From Uloborus plumipes (taxonomy: Eukaryota > Arthropoda > Arachnida > Araneae > Uloboridae), in the NCBI GenBank assembly GCA_038373865.1, contig JAXGGA010005164.1, forward strand, positions 16,670-80,669: a stretch of DNA of 64,000 nt, read 5' to 3'. Both the position numbers and the translations under genes were made by a program. Positions 1-12,810 of this stretch are shown in pieces. Each line of letters begins with the position of its first letter. Position 1 is the stretch's first letter. The notes beneath the pieces are model-generated. The model was not told where the DNA came from. It searched no databases and saw only the letters and a program-made list of their open reading frames with translations.

Positions 1-2257
1 AAGTAAGACTGGGTCAATAAGTGAAACTGCGTAAACGTGCCCCGAGTTCGGAGCACGTTTACGCAACAGCGATTAACCTAAAAAATATTTTTTTAACTCT
101 TTCATACTCAAACATACCAAAAACTGAATGCACAAAGCTCAACTTTATTAACTGCTTTATAAGACCATAACGTCTAAAAATTTCCTAAATTGAAGCATAA
201 AAGTTAGAAAATTCATTTTAAAAAATTCGTGTAAACGTGCCCCGGTCTTCCTTATACATATTTTGTTCAGGATTTCTTTTTTAAAATAAGAAATTCGTTC
301 CATTTTTTTTTTGGAAAAATGGAAATTCTATAAATGCTTGTTTTATTCAAATTTATCAACTTCATAAAATGTTTCTTGACTGGTCAGTTCATTTCGTTTG
401 GAGTTTCTACAATGATAAAGAGTGTGAAGGGTCAGCATTAGCTTTAATTTTCTATTCTTCATATCATAGTTGTTACCAAATACTAAATAGTAAAAATATA
501 AAACAAAAATGAAATATGTTCAGAAATTTTTATAATACAAGATGTGATTACGGCAAATATCAAATCAGAGATTAAAAGCATAATGTAAAATATGGTTAGA
601 ATGCTTTACAATATTGCAAGTAATTTAAAATTCTGCAGCAATTAGTATGAACCGAGTGAATGAGATTAAAAACGAAAATGCAAAATATGTAAACGAAACT
701 TTTAGGTCTAATTTTTTAGCTCGCATTTGGTGATTAAAGACTTAATATCTATGTGTTGATTGATCATTTATTTTCCAAAAAAGGAGGAAATTAACGTCAT
801 TTTTAAAATTTCATTTAGCGTTGGGAAAAAAAGCTAATTTGCTTTTTTTTTTTTTTTTTTGAAATATTAAAGGGATGTGATTGTGCAGTTTCCGAAAAGA
901 TGCTGAGCAACGTGTACCTCGGTAAAGAAAATAAAAATTAGGTTTTGTTCATCTTATGTCACGCAAATGTGAATGATAATGAATGTTTAAAAGTAATTAT
1001 TCTTTCGCTGAAATCCACAGGTGCATTGAGGCTTTATGAGTCATACTTGGATAATCATTATTATTCTCTTCTGACAGCACTACACAACCTGAAGCACGTA
1101 CAAGAATTAAAAATATTTGATCATATTCATGACACATTTAAACAAAAAACGAGATGCTTTTATCGAGTTGCCAGACAGTTTAAAAGCTCGTTTTTTATTG
1201 GAAAATTTACTCACATCCCTCTAATTAATTTAAGCGACATTTATTTAAATATATATATTTAAAAAATCAGACAATACACTATTTTCCCAAGTTCTGACAT
1301 TTTTTGATGTCTGAATTATGTATGCAACTTTTGAACATAGGATCATGTAGCAATAAATCTTCCTCATTTTTAGGAATAGAAATTTGCCCAGCTTTTTAAG
1401 ATTTGGAAATAAGAATCAACTATCAATCGAAGCTGTTAAATTTCACCAGTCATTAAAACTTTAAGATTCAAATTAGAATCAGGTTTGGTTTTAGATTATG
1501 ACTGCAAATTATGATGGCATTAAAAGCTGTATATAAATGCCGATATTGATATTAAATGATTAATTGCTTTCCACTAAAAAGACATCATTTAAGAGATACA
1601 GAACAAAGCATAGGATAAGATGAACTAAAACGGCTACATGAAGTATATAGCTTACCTTATAAAAACTAGAAAAAATATCGTTGATCAGGTCTTAACAACT
1701 TTATAGTAGTTATTGTGGATAAGGTTTTCTGCAGTTGCTAATAGGCAAAGTTGGTTGAACAGAAGGGTTTTCTATATTAGACCCGTGGTTAAACCACGGT
1801 TAACACATGAACGTTTTTGATTTGTGTAGTGCTTACCTTCGTTATTATCTAGTATGTTTTTTATTAAAGTATAACCTTTCGGTCAGGATGTTCTTTAACT
1901 TTTTTGAGAAAATAGGTTAAAAAAACATGTATCCGCATAATAGCATTTATTGCAAAAACAACAGTACCTGAGACGATCAGCCAATTGTTTCAGCTATTTA
2001 TCTTTGGCAAAATATTTTGTTTGAAACGTTCAGCTTGGAGTAAGATTTTCTTTTAAAATGATATATCCATTAGGTGCAAATCTGAATTCAACAACATGAT
2101 CTAACTTAGCACATTGTAATTTCCAATTAAGTTACCTTTCATGTAGTTACGGACTTTCAGCTGACGATGTACTAACTTAAAGTGAGCATTGCTCTTCGTG
2201 CCAATCATTTTCAAGAGAATGTTGGGTCGGAGGCCTTTACTTGGGGCTCTGCCACGA
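1..2257. other. AT-rich DNA without recognisable genes
   Basis: No reading frame here looks like a known protein. The 105-aa frame at 945-1262 is AT-rich and has no domain I recognise. Visible structure is limited to an inverted repeat at 28-65, a poly-T run near 841-860 and an 8-bp hairpin at 1783-1799 (ccgtggtt/aaccacgg). A short echo of the first repeat (gtaaacgtgcccc) recurs near 232-245. Intergenic or intronic DNA is the simplest reading. Confidence 0.6.
28..65. repeat. 13-bp perfect inverted repeat
   Basis: The arms tgcgtaaacgtgc (28-40) and gcacgtttacgca (53-65) are exact reverse complements around a 12-bp loop. Nearby text of the type gtcaataagtgaaac resembles Tigger/pogo-like termini such as the one at 19735-19894, so this may be the edge of such an element cut by the window start. 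That assignment is a guess. Confidence 0.5.
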
Positions 2258-3245
2258 AGAATTTCATTCCAATAGATTCGTGCCCACTATGGATTTGAGG
2301 GCAATGAAAAAGCTGATACACTGACTGAGAAAGGAACGTTGGTAGAAAAACGTATGAGTCGTCCACTTTTCTTCCATACGGCAAATACTATTTTTTTTTT
2401 TAACTGGACCCTCTGGAAAATTCTTAAGCAAAATATGATGTAGCATGCTCTCAAAAGGAGATAGATGACTCAAGGCGGGGGGGGGGGAGTTCTGAATTAT
2501 CCAAGGAAGATATATGCACACACACACACCAGGGATCTCCGTACGTACCACTAGTATCATTACTTGTGGTTTGTCGGTTGGATGGAGCCCCAAAAAGCAT
2601 TTTTTTTCAAAATCTAGACCAGAAGCCGAAAAAACCCCTGATCTAACAACGTCAGAGGTACTGATTTGAAATGGGAACTTAACCCATTATGCCCCTACAG
2701 GACTTATAAGTCCGCTTATATTAATTTAATATTATGAATCTTAAATGGCTGGAATTATGCTGGTACAGAATTATGCTGAGAGGTTGACAGATGGTACCTG
2801 CGATCGGAAACAGTTTTCTTAAGGGCCCTAAGGCGGTGGCGGCCTTAAATCCTGCTGATTTTCAAAATTTTTATACTCGGTATATAAGTTGTTTGATATG
2901 TTTTCAACTAAAAACAACAAAAAATATATATTAAAATCCATTTCTAAATAAATTTGGGACATAAAGGGTTAAAGGATCTTTGAAAGGCTTGAAACGAAAC
3001 CGTAACCCCCGGGACACATCGGGCCAAACAAGGAAAACAGCAGGGGCTCTCTTTAGAAGTCTTAATAGGCATGATGATTAGCGAGACCATCTCTATAGAA
3101 CCAGAGTGGTATCATTCCCCAGATTGCTTTTTGTGTGACTCGAATCTACTAATGGAGTATGAACATTAAAAAATAACAGTACTTCACTCTTCTATTATGA
3201 GAGCAATGTTAAAAAATACTGGAGAGCTCGGGGACATATGGCTTA
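2258..3245 (+). pseudogene. LINE pol 3' end relic (RNase H and C-terminal zinc region)
   Basis: In the frame through 2276-2350 the translation reads IRAHYGFEGNEKADTLTEKG, the last conserved block of RNase H in RNase H-bearing non-LTR retrotransposons (family form: H-G--GNE-AD-LAK-G). Past an insertion at 2683-2968, frames around 3040-3240 give HDD-RDHLYRTRVV, then SPDCFLCDSNLLMEYEH and finally YWRARGHMA before a stop. That order matches the C-terminal Cys-rich region and tail of such ORF2 proteins. Stops and frameshifts separate the blocks, so it is dead. No reverse transcriptase is visible upstream; the copy is 5'-truncated or eroded. Confidence 0.7.
2683..2968. mobile_element. piggyBac-type MITE, 286 bp
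   Basis: The element is flanked by TTAA on both sides (2679-2682 and 2969-2972) and has terminal inverted repeats starting CCCATTATGCCCC on the left and, read inward, CCCTTTATGTCCC on the right. TTAA duplication plus a CCC/GGG terminus is the signature of piggyBac-group transposition. There is no coding capacity. It sits inside the LINE relic and is therefore younger than it. An internal palindromic stretch (ggcggtggcggcc) is GC-rich compared with its surroundings. Confidence 0.75.
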
Positions 3246-6208
3246 AACACTAACGTTCGGCATTTGCTATTAATAAATCTTCGGGCCAAGAATTGCTCCA
3301 GAATTAGTCTTGAAAATATCGTACGTTAACTTTATAATGAAGGATGAGAGACGAAGGTTCTCATCTTAGTTCATGGAGACTTTCTAATTTCCCTCTATGA
3401 GAAAATACTGCAATAATTTTACTATGCCAGGAACGAAGGTCCATTGTATAACTAATTACTAATTAAGTGATGTTTCTTACAAAATAATTAAGAAGGAAGC
3501 AAAGTATGCAAATAACTCTCTATTGTACCAACATTCAAAAGTAATCCTTAACCATATGATACGCATTTTTCTGCACAATTTTCCAACTAAGAGCATCAGC
3601 AAGTTGCAAAAAATATAGATTTTAGCATGCACAAGTTCATGAAACATAGTACTATTTTAAGATAATTTATTTAGAAAAAAATTCTACGGTGTAATATTGC
3701 ACTTCAAATCATTTTTCTACATTTAAGTTTGTAACTAAATCGGCTTATTTTATTGACCTGAATTTATAATGGCTTCTATGAAAAGCTATCTTTAGTTAAG
3801 TCAATACCTAATTTTTAAACCAAAGTTATTTTCGATTCCAGTAAATAATGAAAATAATTATCAAAACAGAAGCTGTGGCAGTATATTTCACTAATGATGC
3901 ATTAACATTTATTTTCGAAGCAGCAATAATGACTTCATCAAATTGAAGTATTATTCACGATTCAATGAACTGAAACCACTGTAGCGTATTAAACTAATTT
4001 GCATTCTAACACTCATTTCTCGAAACATTTTCTATTTGTTTTTAGTCATGGAAAACGGCAGAAAATACATAATTACGTTCGATGGAAACGATAGTTAGAA
4101 GCTTAGAAAGCTTTTGAAAGGGAATATTCATTTTTGTTCCTTTTCAAAAATAAGAAGCTGGATTTTCTTCCAATATGGAGAAATGCTCATGTCCTGCTAG
4201 ATAGTTAAGTATGATGTATCACTTGTTAAAACTATTTCAAATGTGGTGTAATTAAAGATCATGCTAGGAAATAATAACTCAAAGGAAATAGTGAAATTAT
4301 TTCAATTACGAACTGTTTACGCACTGAATGTAATTTTGTTCAGTCACTATTTTTGTTGCAAAAGTTTATCTTCTGTTGTAGTTAAATACATTATTTGAAA
4401 TTTTAAACATATAATGAACCACACATTGAAATTTACTTAGAAGTGAACGTTGAGAGAAGTAAGGTACAGTGAAACAAAGAAATACGAAAGATTTAGCACT
4501 TAAGCTTATGATTGTACCTCTAGGTATGAAGCTGTTTAGTTACGCTTTGTTCACAGTAATTCGCATCTATATTTCAAGCGAGGATATTCTTTCGAATGGA
4601 AGTACAAAACAAAATTGATATTTTGATCCTCAAAATAAGTGAATATTTCTGTTACGTGTAACAACACGGGTATCGTACACCATCAATTGTTAGTTTAGTT
4701 CAAATGATTCACTTCAGGCACTACACAAAATCCTAAAGAATAAAAGCGAAACCTATATTTTACTTTTCTTAAATGTAATGAAATATTACGCAGCTGAAGG
4801 CTAAGACTTCTATAAATAAATTTTGTTTATTAGTAAGCTACTGTAAATGTTAACTAATTGGTTGCGACTTTTCTTGATAAAATAAAACTAATTTGTAGCC
4901 TTGATTTGAAATTAAACAAAACTATAAACTGTAAATATTTACTTTCTGTTTAAGAAAATAACCCTAGTTTTAAACGTATATTATAATGCTCAGATAGTAA
5001 TATTTTACATTTGAGTGAACGTGCATAATCTTGATACTGATTTTAACCTTTTAACTTAGGAAAAAAAACTTTTTATGTCAAATGTGACTGACATTTGGTT
5101 TCTTCTATAAACAGTGTTAGACAATTTGAGAAACAGAACTAAATCACTCTAACCATCTATTATATGCAAGTTTATAAATTACAGTGATTCTATTTTTATT
5201 TCAATACACCTAAAATAAAGGGACAAAAAACACAAAAATATGTTGAATATTGTATAATTTTAAAACCCGAAAAAGGTACGATATTTTCACGAAGCTTATA
5301 ATTCTAAAAATACAATAGTACCTAGACATAATAAGTAAACTATATATTTAAAACATGCAAAATACTTGTATATATCATAATATATATTATCATAATCATG
5401 CAATGATTATAATTTTATTTTAGCATACCTAAAGCTTGAAAAAGCGTGCTTTCTGAAAAACGAAAAAAAAAAAAAACGTGTAACAAATGCAACACGATGT
5501 ATACTTGACTTTTAAAATCTACCTGGTTCAAAGTTAGCTTTAAGAGTTCAATATGCAAAAAAATTATACTTTTTTGGAACCAGGGAAAAGACTCATATTT
5601 CATGCAGCTAAAGTTGAAAAATCGATTTTTTTAAAGATATAAAACGTTCCGGTTCCCTTAGCAGAATTATTTTTAAATGAACGGAAAATTTATGTACATT
5701 AAAAGTAGATTATGGCATGCATTTATAAAATGATGAGAAGCTATTTTATCAATAAGTGTTCTTTAACATTGTCCAAAGTGGCATCACAAGAAATATTGCA
5801 AGCTAACTAGCGTAGTGTTAATCTGTAAAACAAATTTTAACACAATTTTCATTTCAAACGTTTCAAAATGTTTTATTGCATCGTTCACTGATTTCTGTGT
5901 CAATATTAAATGACTTAAGTTCCAACTCCGAGATTACTCTTTGTAAAACATGAGATTCCTTTTGAGAAAGTCAACGAATTATCATCTTAAACAGAGGACT
6001 TACGAGCAAAGCCATCTTCTGACAGCAACAAAGGCGAAAATTTTGACTATGCATACTTCCTGGAGTCCTGTGTTCAGTTTATGAATATTGATTGCGCAAA
6101 CTCGATGTACAAAGTGATGGCTGCGTTCACAAGCTAGAACTGGATTATGACAGAGGTGGTTGTTCGGCTGATAATAGAATAAGGATTTAAGTGATGTACT
6201 ATAGCATA
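3246..6208. other. No gene or element recognised
   Basis: Uniformly AT-rich, with frequent stops in all frames. The 62-aa frame at 5415-5603 is low-complexity. I see no terminal repeats, tandem arrays or conserved motifs in this stretch. Confidence 0.5.
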
Positions 6209-6210
6209 TA

Positions 6211-7741
6211 CACTGCGATGCAAAAGTTTAGACAAATGGCAAATATGTGAATAAAAGGAAAACTATTCTACAAAATGCTTTCAAATTTCTACTGCAGGTA
6301 CACAATATGGTTCTAAATACGTGTATAGAGTTCTTAAAACTATAACTGGAATCAAATTTTGGATATTATAAAAGACATTTTTTTACATTGTTGCAAAAGT
6401 TTAGACAATAGTTAGATTTTATGCAAATATCCATTGAAATGTGATTGGTGGAGGAAATGCGGGACTTCATTATTCATTTATAAAGTGCAGAGATTGATGA
6501 ATAAATAATCAAAATCTCAAAAGCTCTGTAGATCTCGTGTAAAGAAGATGAGAAAGTTTGGAAGCCGAAATTTGAAAATGAACCTACTTTATTAATTTTT
6601 TTGTCTTTTAAATCGGCTCTAGAATGGTAGTACGTTGTTTTTTACTTTGTGGAGAGCAAATTCAGACATGCGTATCGATCAAAAAGTCCAAGAAAAATTA
6701 TATTTCTTAAGGATGAAAGAATTGAAAAAACGGCTCAGACTGACGATTCGCCCCTTAATCCTACAAAACTTCAACTTGGGTCAAAAACAGCACGTGACAG
6801 CATAAGTAGATGAACAACAGAATCGGAATGCATAAAAAGAACAAAGAATTGTGCTTTAGCCTTTTCGGACAGAGTGTCCCAAATAAGCCAGATTTTATTG
6901 TTAAAAGCAGCACAGCATATGATCATTGGATAGTTCTCAAGTCCCACGAAAAGAATTATAATCCATCTAGTCCATCCCAATCTTAATAATTTTTATCAAA
7001 GAAAGTACCATTCATTTTTTAGTCACGATGATACATATGCTGCTTTTCACATTAAAATCTGGCTTATTTGGGACACTCTGTCCGAAAAGGCTCAGGCACA
7101 ATTCTTTGTTTTTTTTTTTATGTATTCCGATTCAGTTGTTCATCTACTTATGCTGTCACGTGCTTCTTTTGACCCAAGTTGAAGTTTTGTAGGATTAAGG
7201 GGCGAGTCCTCAGTCTGAGCCGTTTTTTCAATTCCTTCATCCTTAAGAAATATAATTTTTCTTGGACTTTTTGATCGATAGACATGTCTGAATTTGCTCT
7301 CCACAAAGTAAAAAACAATGTACTACCATAATAGAGCCGATTTAAACGACAAAAAAATAATAAAGTTGGTTCATTTTCAAATTTCGGCCTCTAAACTTTC
7401 TCATCTTCTTTACACGAGAACTAAAGAGCTTTTGAGATTTTGATTATTTATTCAGCAATCTCTGTTCTTTATAAATGAATAATACAGTCCCGCATTCCCT
7501 CCACCAATCACATTTCAAGGGATATTTGCATAAAATCTGACTATTGTCTAAACTTTTGCAACAATGTGAAAAAATGTCTTTTGTAATATCCAAAATTTGT
7601 TTCCAGTTATAGTTATAAAAACTCCAGACACGTATTTGGTACCATATTGTGTACCTGCAGTAGAAATTTGAAAGCATTTCGTTGAATAGTTTTCTTTTTA
7701 TTCACATATTTGCATTTTGTCTAAACTTTTGCATCGCAGTG
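6211..7741. mobile_element. 1.5-kb foldback DNA transposon, TA target duplication
   Basis: Two long arms (about 6211-6922 and 7029-7741) are inverted copies of each other around a spacer of roughly 106 bp. Both ends read inward as CACTGCGATGCAAAAGTTTA and are flanked by TA (6209-6210, 7742-7743), which fits a Tc1/mariner-superfamily terminus. The arms differ by scattered substitutions and small indels, so it is not brand new. The small frames inside (for example 6771-6980 and 7444-7677 on the minus strand) have no transposase motif. It is best read as a non-autonomous, MITE-like foldback. Confidence 0.85.
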
Positions 7742-8146
7742 TATGATATCTTCATTCTATCAGCTACAGGCATATACTGTGGTGCTTTTGAATATGCTTA
7801 ATTGTTTCCTTGCCCACTTTCACATTCATTTCAAAACAGTTCATTTATAATTATAGCTTGAGAATGCACCCTAAACATTTGCTGTAATGAGTAGTTTTAT
7901 CATTCAAACTAAATACATTGATTTCGATATTATTTCACTAAATTAAAAACATTTGAGATACATAAGGAATTACGTTTTAAAGCTTAGAAGAGAAATTTAT
8001 AATGGCACAAACATGTTTAATATATAGTTGTATATTTTCTCCAAAACATTACACTGACAACCAGCTAAAGCTCTACAATAATACGAATAGAAGGATTTTA
8101 TTTGCCGCCTCTTCTCCTCTCTACTAATAATAAAGCTGAAGGTGGG

Positions 8147-8178
8147 TCTGTCTGTCTTTCTTTCCTTCTTTCTTTCTT

Positions 8179-8211
<33 letters not shown>
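8147..8211. repeat. (CTGT)n/(CTTT)n microsatellite in Helitron head
   Basis: A run of CTGT and CTTT units, ending in seven or eight consecutive CTGT units, lies just inside the Helitron 5' end. Similar tracts occur in the other Helitron heads of this window (TTTC type at about 46376-46420, CAGA type at about 52858-52880). Confidence 0.85.
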
Positions 8212-9905
8212 TACGCGCGTAGCACCATAACCGTTTGGTCGATTTTCATGAAATTTGTTACAAAATTAGTTCGCAGTATGGGGTTATGCACTACGAAGCG
8301 TTTTTTCGAAAATTCTATTTCCTTCTTTTTCTATTCTAACTATTAGCGAAAATTCGATAAAATAGGGAAGAAATATTTCAAACACATTTTCAAGTCTTAT
8401 GTCATTCGAAATCTTGAAATTTTTTGCTAAAAATGATGTCAGTTTGAAGTTTCTACGAGCATTAGAAGAGCTGTAATAATTGTTTTTAGAATCCCAGAAA
8501 TTCAAGGCTTACCTTCAGCAAAGAAAGCCAAATGATTCTAAAATTGTTAAGCTCGAGAATAAAATTTGTTTGAAAATAAAGATAAAATTAATTATGTTAT
8601 CAACGGAAATCAACTTTTCATGTTGCTACCGTGGTTACGTTTTTATTTCGTTTGTTTGTTTCGTTCTTTTTCTCTTAATAATTTCAAAAATATATTTGTT
8701 TTTTAGCAATCCAAGCCTTATTAAAATTATTTAAATAAAATATAATAAAACCGTGATAAGATGGCACCTGTCAATCAAATGAGAAATCGAGTCCTTTCCT
8801 TAAAATAGGTAGAGAAGGAAGAAACTGACGCGTACCATTTTTGTGAGTTTAGAGATATTTCGGCTATCTGACAAATTGTATAGAAGAGGGAACAATTCTT
8901 TAACCAAATGAGGTCAAAGAAGAGACAACATGATAGTACAACATTCTAAATTTATCGTCTGCAAAGCATATTTTACTTCACTATTAATTTATTTCAATAC
9001 AAATTGCAGTAAATGGCTTGATTGAACGAATTTAACTTTTAATTTATCGTTTGATGTTGATGTTTGTCGATGTTTATTGTTTTTATTATCATTGTGAAGA
9101 ATAATGCACAAAATTTCTATGACTAATACCTGAAATTTTTAGGATCAGTTGAGTTTAAAAGAAAAACGTGCTCCAAATATATTTTTTCATTGTGATTATT
9201 TATTGTTGGACTGTAATTTGCAGCAGTAATTACATTAGTTGGAGAAAAAGTAAAAATGACAAGCAGTAAATTATTTATTACAACCCTAATTTTGCAAATT
9301 TTCAATTCAAATTAATTATCGGATTTGTTGCAGTTCTTGACCAATGGTGCAGGGAGAGGTGAAACAAAGACCCACCCACTTACATAGACTATGAGCCGTC
9401 CAATGAGACATCTGCCTTGACCGTGCAAAATTAAAATGTTTAATCTCTGACTAATTTCTTTAATTTTATGACGTATTGAAGATGAGCAATGTGGGGGCGT
9501 CTTCAAGCTCTAGAACCAATATGAATTGCGAATCCCATTCTTCAAATTTCATCTGCGTATCACCCCTTCATGAAAATAGACAGTTCTGAAAAAGGGAGAA
9601 GTCAAATGCCATCTCCCCAAAGCAAGACTTTATTTTAACTGTTGTGAAAAAAATCGTCTGCTTTTCTTTTTTTTTTTTTTTTTTTCAGTTTTTAAGGAAT
9701 TAAAACTCGGTAAATTATAAAAAGATCGTATAAATTGCGATATTGCAACGTTCTTTCCACAATGTTTCATTTCGGAAAAATGTATTGTTCTGTTTTTTAA
9801 GCTAGGAAAGAAAGCTTCTCTCTTCTTTTAAACTTTGGTAAGATTTCTGTTGGTTTCTGTAAATAACAAAATTGTTCTTATTTTCTCTTCTGTCTTATTT
9901 ATATA

Positions 9906-10558
9906 CAGGGTGTCCACTCCAATCGTGGACCAATAGCTAATTTCTAAACCGTTAGAGATAAGCATATAGTTTATTTAGGAAAAAATCTCCAAATTATGAA
10001 AGAAATTTTGGGTCTATTCAATGTTTTTCAAAAAATCAAATTTTGAAAGAGTTACGAAATTTAAATTTTTATACAGCCCCCCACTCCTATCAATCATATT
10101 TAATAAAACATTCTTGACACTGAAACGTTTAAAACTAAAAAAAAAATCACTCTTCTACGACAAAAATTGACCGAGTTATGACGTTTTGAAAAATCAAGAT
10201 TTTGCATTGTTTCATGACGTCATCGAGAGATCGCTTTAGGGACCGTATGCGAAATCCTTCAAAATCTTGATTTTTCAAAACGTCATAACTCGGTCAATTT
10301 TTGTCGTAGAAGAGTGATTTTTTTTTTAGTTTTAAACGTTTCAGTGTCAAGAATGTTTTATTAAATATGATTGATAGGAGTGGGGGGCTGTATAAAAATT
10401 TAAATTTCGTAACTCTTTCAAAATTTGATTTTTTGAAAAACATTGAATAGACCCAAAATTCCTTTCGTAATTTGGAGATTTTTTCCTAAATAAACTATAT
10501 GCTTATCTCTAACGGTTTAGAAGTTAGCTATTGGTCCACGATTGGAGTGGACACACTG
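9906..10558. mobile_element. 653-bp palindromic MITE, TA target duplication
   Basis: Arms of about 300 bp (9906-10204 and 10258-10558) are nearly identical inverted copies around a spacer of roughly 55 bp. Termini read CAGGGTGTCCACTCCAATCG (left) and CAGTGTGTCCACTCCAATCG (right, inward), flanked by TA at 9904-9905 and 10559-10560. Only a few mismatches separate the arms (for example in the block gaaagaaattttgggt), so insertion is recent relative to other elements here. It lies inside the Helitron at 8120-10684. The superfamily is probably Tc1/mariner by terminus and TA. Confidence 0.85.
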
Positions 10559-10685
10559 TATAATAGTTTTAAAGAATTATAGTTGGATTATAACTAAAAT
10601 TGAGTATTATTTCTGCGATATCAATTTATTACTAACTGACGTTTTAGTTTTATACCACGGGCAAAGCCGTAGTAGAACCACTAGT

Positions 10686-11698
10686 ATATAAATAAAAATA
10701 AAGAATTCGGTAAATGGCATTTCTTTTGAAAAAATATCGTTTGATAAGAACAAAACAAAAATGCGACAAAGTTAATCTATGAAGTTTGTTACCGTATACA
10801 TCAGTTTGCATTTAGATAACAGCAGACATCTGCATTGCTTAGTAAGTAATTTTAAATTCTATACGTAATGTAGGAAAAGATATTATTCAGAAAAAGGGCA
10901 GTTTAAAACGGAATAGTGGCAATATACTTTTCTAGTGGCAAACAACCAGCAGCATAAGTGTTTGTGGTTCAAGAGGAATGTTCTAAATTTATTCCTTAAA
11001 AAAACAAACTTTTGTGAACATTTTTTTTTCTTTTTTTTTTTTGCAAATAGCTCTAAACTAAACAAACAAAAAAAAAATATTTTCCCATTCACCAACACAA
11101 TTTAAAACAAAGGTACTACACGATCAATTATATTCACCCCAAGGTCAGGGCCAGCAAGGCACACCCTTTCTTAAGGTGCATTGTTGGCAAAATAGTCGCT
11201 CACGTTACCAATTGGCACCTTTACGTGCTTTACGCATGCACTCCGAGGCTCTGATGTGCTATCACTCACTATAAAAACCATATGAAAATGTATGCATTTA
11301 CTACACGGCTTTTCTATAGAATCAATATGCGATACATGTTAACGGTCGTTTTTTTTTTAATTTGAATTTTTGACACTGCTATTAATTTTGATGTAAAAAA
11401 ACCACTTATTTAGTATATTTAAATCTATACTTTTTACTACAGTCCCCATGATTGCCTGTTTAAGTTCTTTTATTTCCAAAACTAACACCTTAATCTGCTT
11501 GAAAAGTGTGATATAACATGATATTGAAGAAAGTCTTAACTTGAAAGACAACAAAAAAGAGGTTTTGAACAAATTGTGCACATTTGCATACACAAACCTT
11601 CATAACAGAGCGCACTTCAATCTTTAGAAATAGACGACTACACAAATTTTAAACAGTAACACAGAATAGCGAAGCGAATAAGAATTATTCTTCTATGT
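10686..11698. other. No gene or element recognised
   Basis: AT-rich sequence with homopolymer runs (poly-A/T near 11022-11045). The 71- and 78-aa minus frames at 10883-11098 and 11357-11593 are low-complexity, with no recognisable domain. A slightly less AT-rich patch at about 11140-11260 has no identifiable structure. Confidence 0.5.
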
Positions 11699-11702
11699 AT
11701 TT

Positions 11703-12806
11703 GGGTGATTCTACAAAAATGGGCAAATTTGTGTTCCACACTGATTGCTCTTTTTGTTTTTAATTTAATAAAAAACTATTTTGGGAATTTTTTAGGCTTA
11801 TTTTGTTCTATAATTCTGACTATCAACAATGTCAGTAATTAATTATTATCCGCTTAAAAATAAAATATTACATTGAAATGTCATCCACATGCCCTGTCCC
11901 ATAGGCGCAATTTTCGCAATCTATGGAATCTAGATTTAAAAAAAAAGAGTGATTTTTTTTCTCAAAATTTTTTATTTTCGAATGTGTATGTGGGCAATAT
12001 GTAAATCACAAAAAAGCAAAATAATGTGAAATTAATATCTCTAAAAATTAATCTAAACTTTGTCCCAGCGATTATCATTCATCCACATGTCTGAAAAGTA
12101 TAGATATTTTTCTCTGAAATGTTTTATTTCAAAATCTAGCAACACATTTAAAATAAAACATGGAACTTTGTTATTCCTGGCTGAAGATTAATTTTGCTGT
12201 TCTACAATTACTTTTTGATAAAAAGCAAGCTAAACTCAACTTTCAAGGCAAGTGTTTTTCATCTTTGTCATTAACATGGCCTACAGAATGCAAGTAAAAT
12301 GTACATGTAAGTAAATTTTGATAATGAACAGTCCTAAAGCTTGCATTTGCTGGTTCTTATTCGAAGTTAGACCAAAAAATATTCAGAAATGACTTTTTGA
12401 GAACACATTACTGGTGTTTTGTTATCCACATGGTCCTTTTTCTAATGTCATTCACATGCCCCAATATGAGACACGTGGATGAATCAAAAGCCAAACTATG
12501 ACAGTACAATGCTCAAAAGTTTACAGGTTAAAAAAATTCATTAATGTACCTATTGTGTTTGTGTTATTTACATACTCATTGTGTCATCCACATGTCCTTT
12601 TTATCATTCACATATGCCTTCAAAAAAAAAAAAAAAAAAAAATCCCCCCCCCCCAAAAAAACCCAATAAAATACAAACATTTACGCTCTGCTGATATTCT
12701 CTTTTAATTATGCAACTTATAAAGTACTTAGCTGATTTTTTAAAGTACTAAATTAATTTTTTGAAATCGACATGTTAGAAATATTCCCGTATTTGTAGAA
12801 TTACCC
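11703..12806. mobile_element. DNA transposon with TCATCCACATG motif array (family 1)
   Basis: Inverted termini are GGGTGATTCTACAAAAATGG (left) and, read inward, GGGTAATTCTACAAATACGG (right), flanked by the 4-bp duplication ATTT (11699-11702, 12807-12810). Inside is a scattered motif, consensus TCATYCACATGYCC: 11881-11894, 12079-12092, 12268-12281, 12422-12436, 12448-12462, inverted at 12471-12482, 12584-12597 and 12604-12618. No transposase frame remains, so it is non-autonomous. A (A)n(C)n(A)n tract lies near 12620-12662. Layout, terminus type and 4-bp duplication match the elements at 26309 and 53343. Sola-group transposons are known for 4-bp duplications, but the superfamily is unproven. 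Confidence 0.75.
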
Positions 12807-12810
12807 ATTT

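Larger units (their letters stand above)
8120..10684 (+). mobile_element. Non-autonomous Helitron, plus orientation
   Basis: The left end begins TCTACTAATAATAAAGCTGA followed by a (CTTT)/(CTGT)n tract and the phrase acgcgcgtagcaccataacc, the usual head of arthropod Helitrons (TC start, then microsatellite). The right end carries a short GC hairpin (acgg-gcaaag-ccgt) followed by CTAG at 10681-10684 and then T, the standard 3' terminus. There is no target duplication, as expected for rolling-circle insertion. No Rep/helicase coding is visible; the small frames at 8284-8505 and 9123-9506 have no known domain. A 653-bp inverted-repeat element has inserted at 9906. Confidence 0.75.

Noticed and set aside
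2264..2593. 109-aa minus-strand frame
   Set aside because: It is antisense to a recognisable RNase H block on the plus strand.
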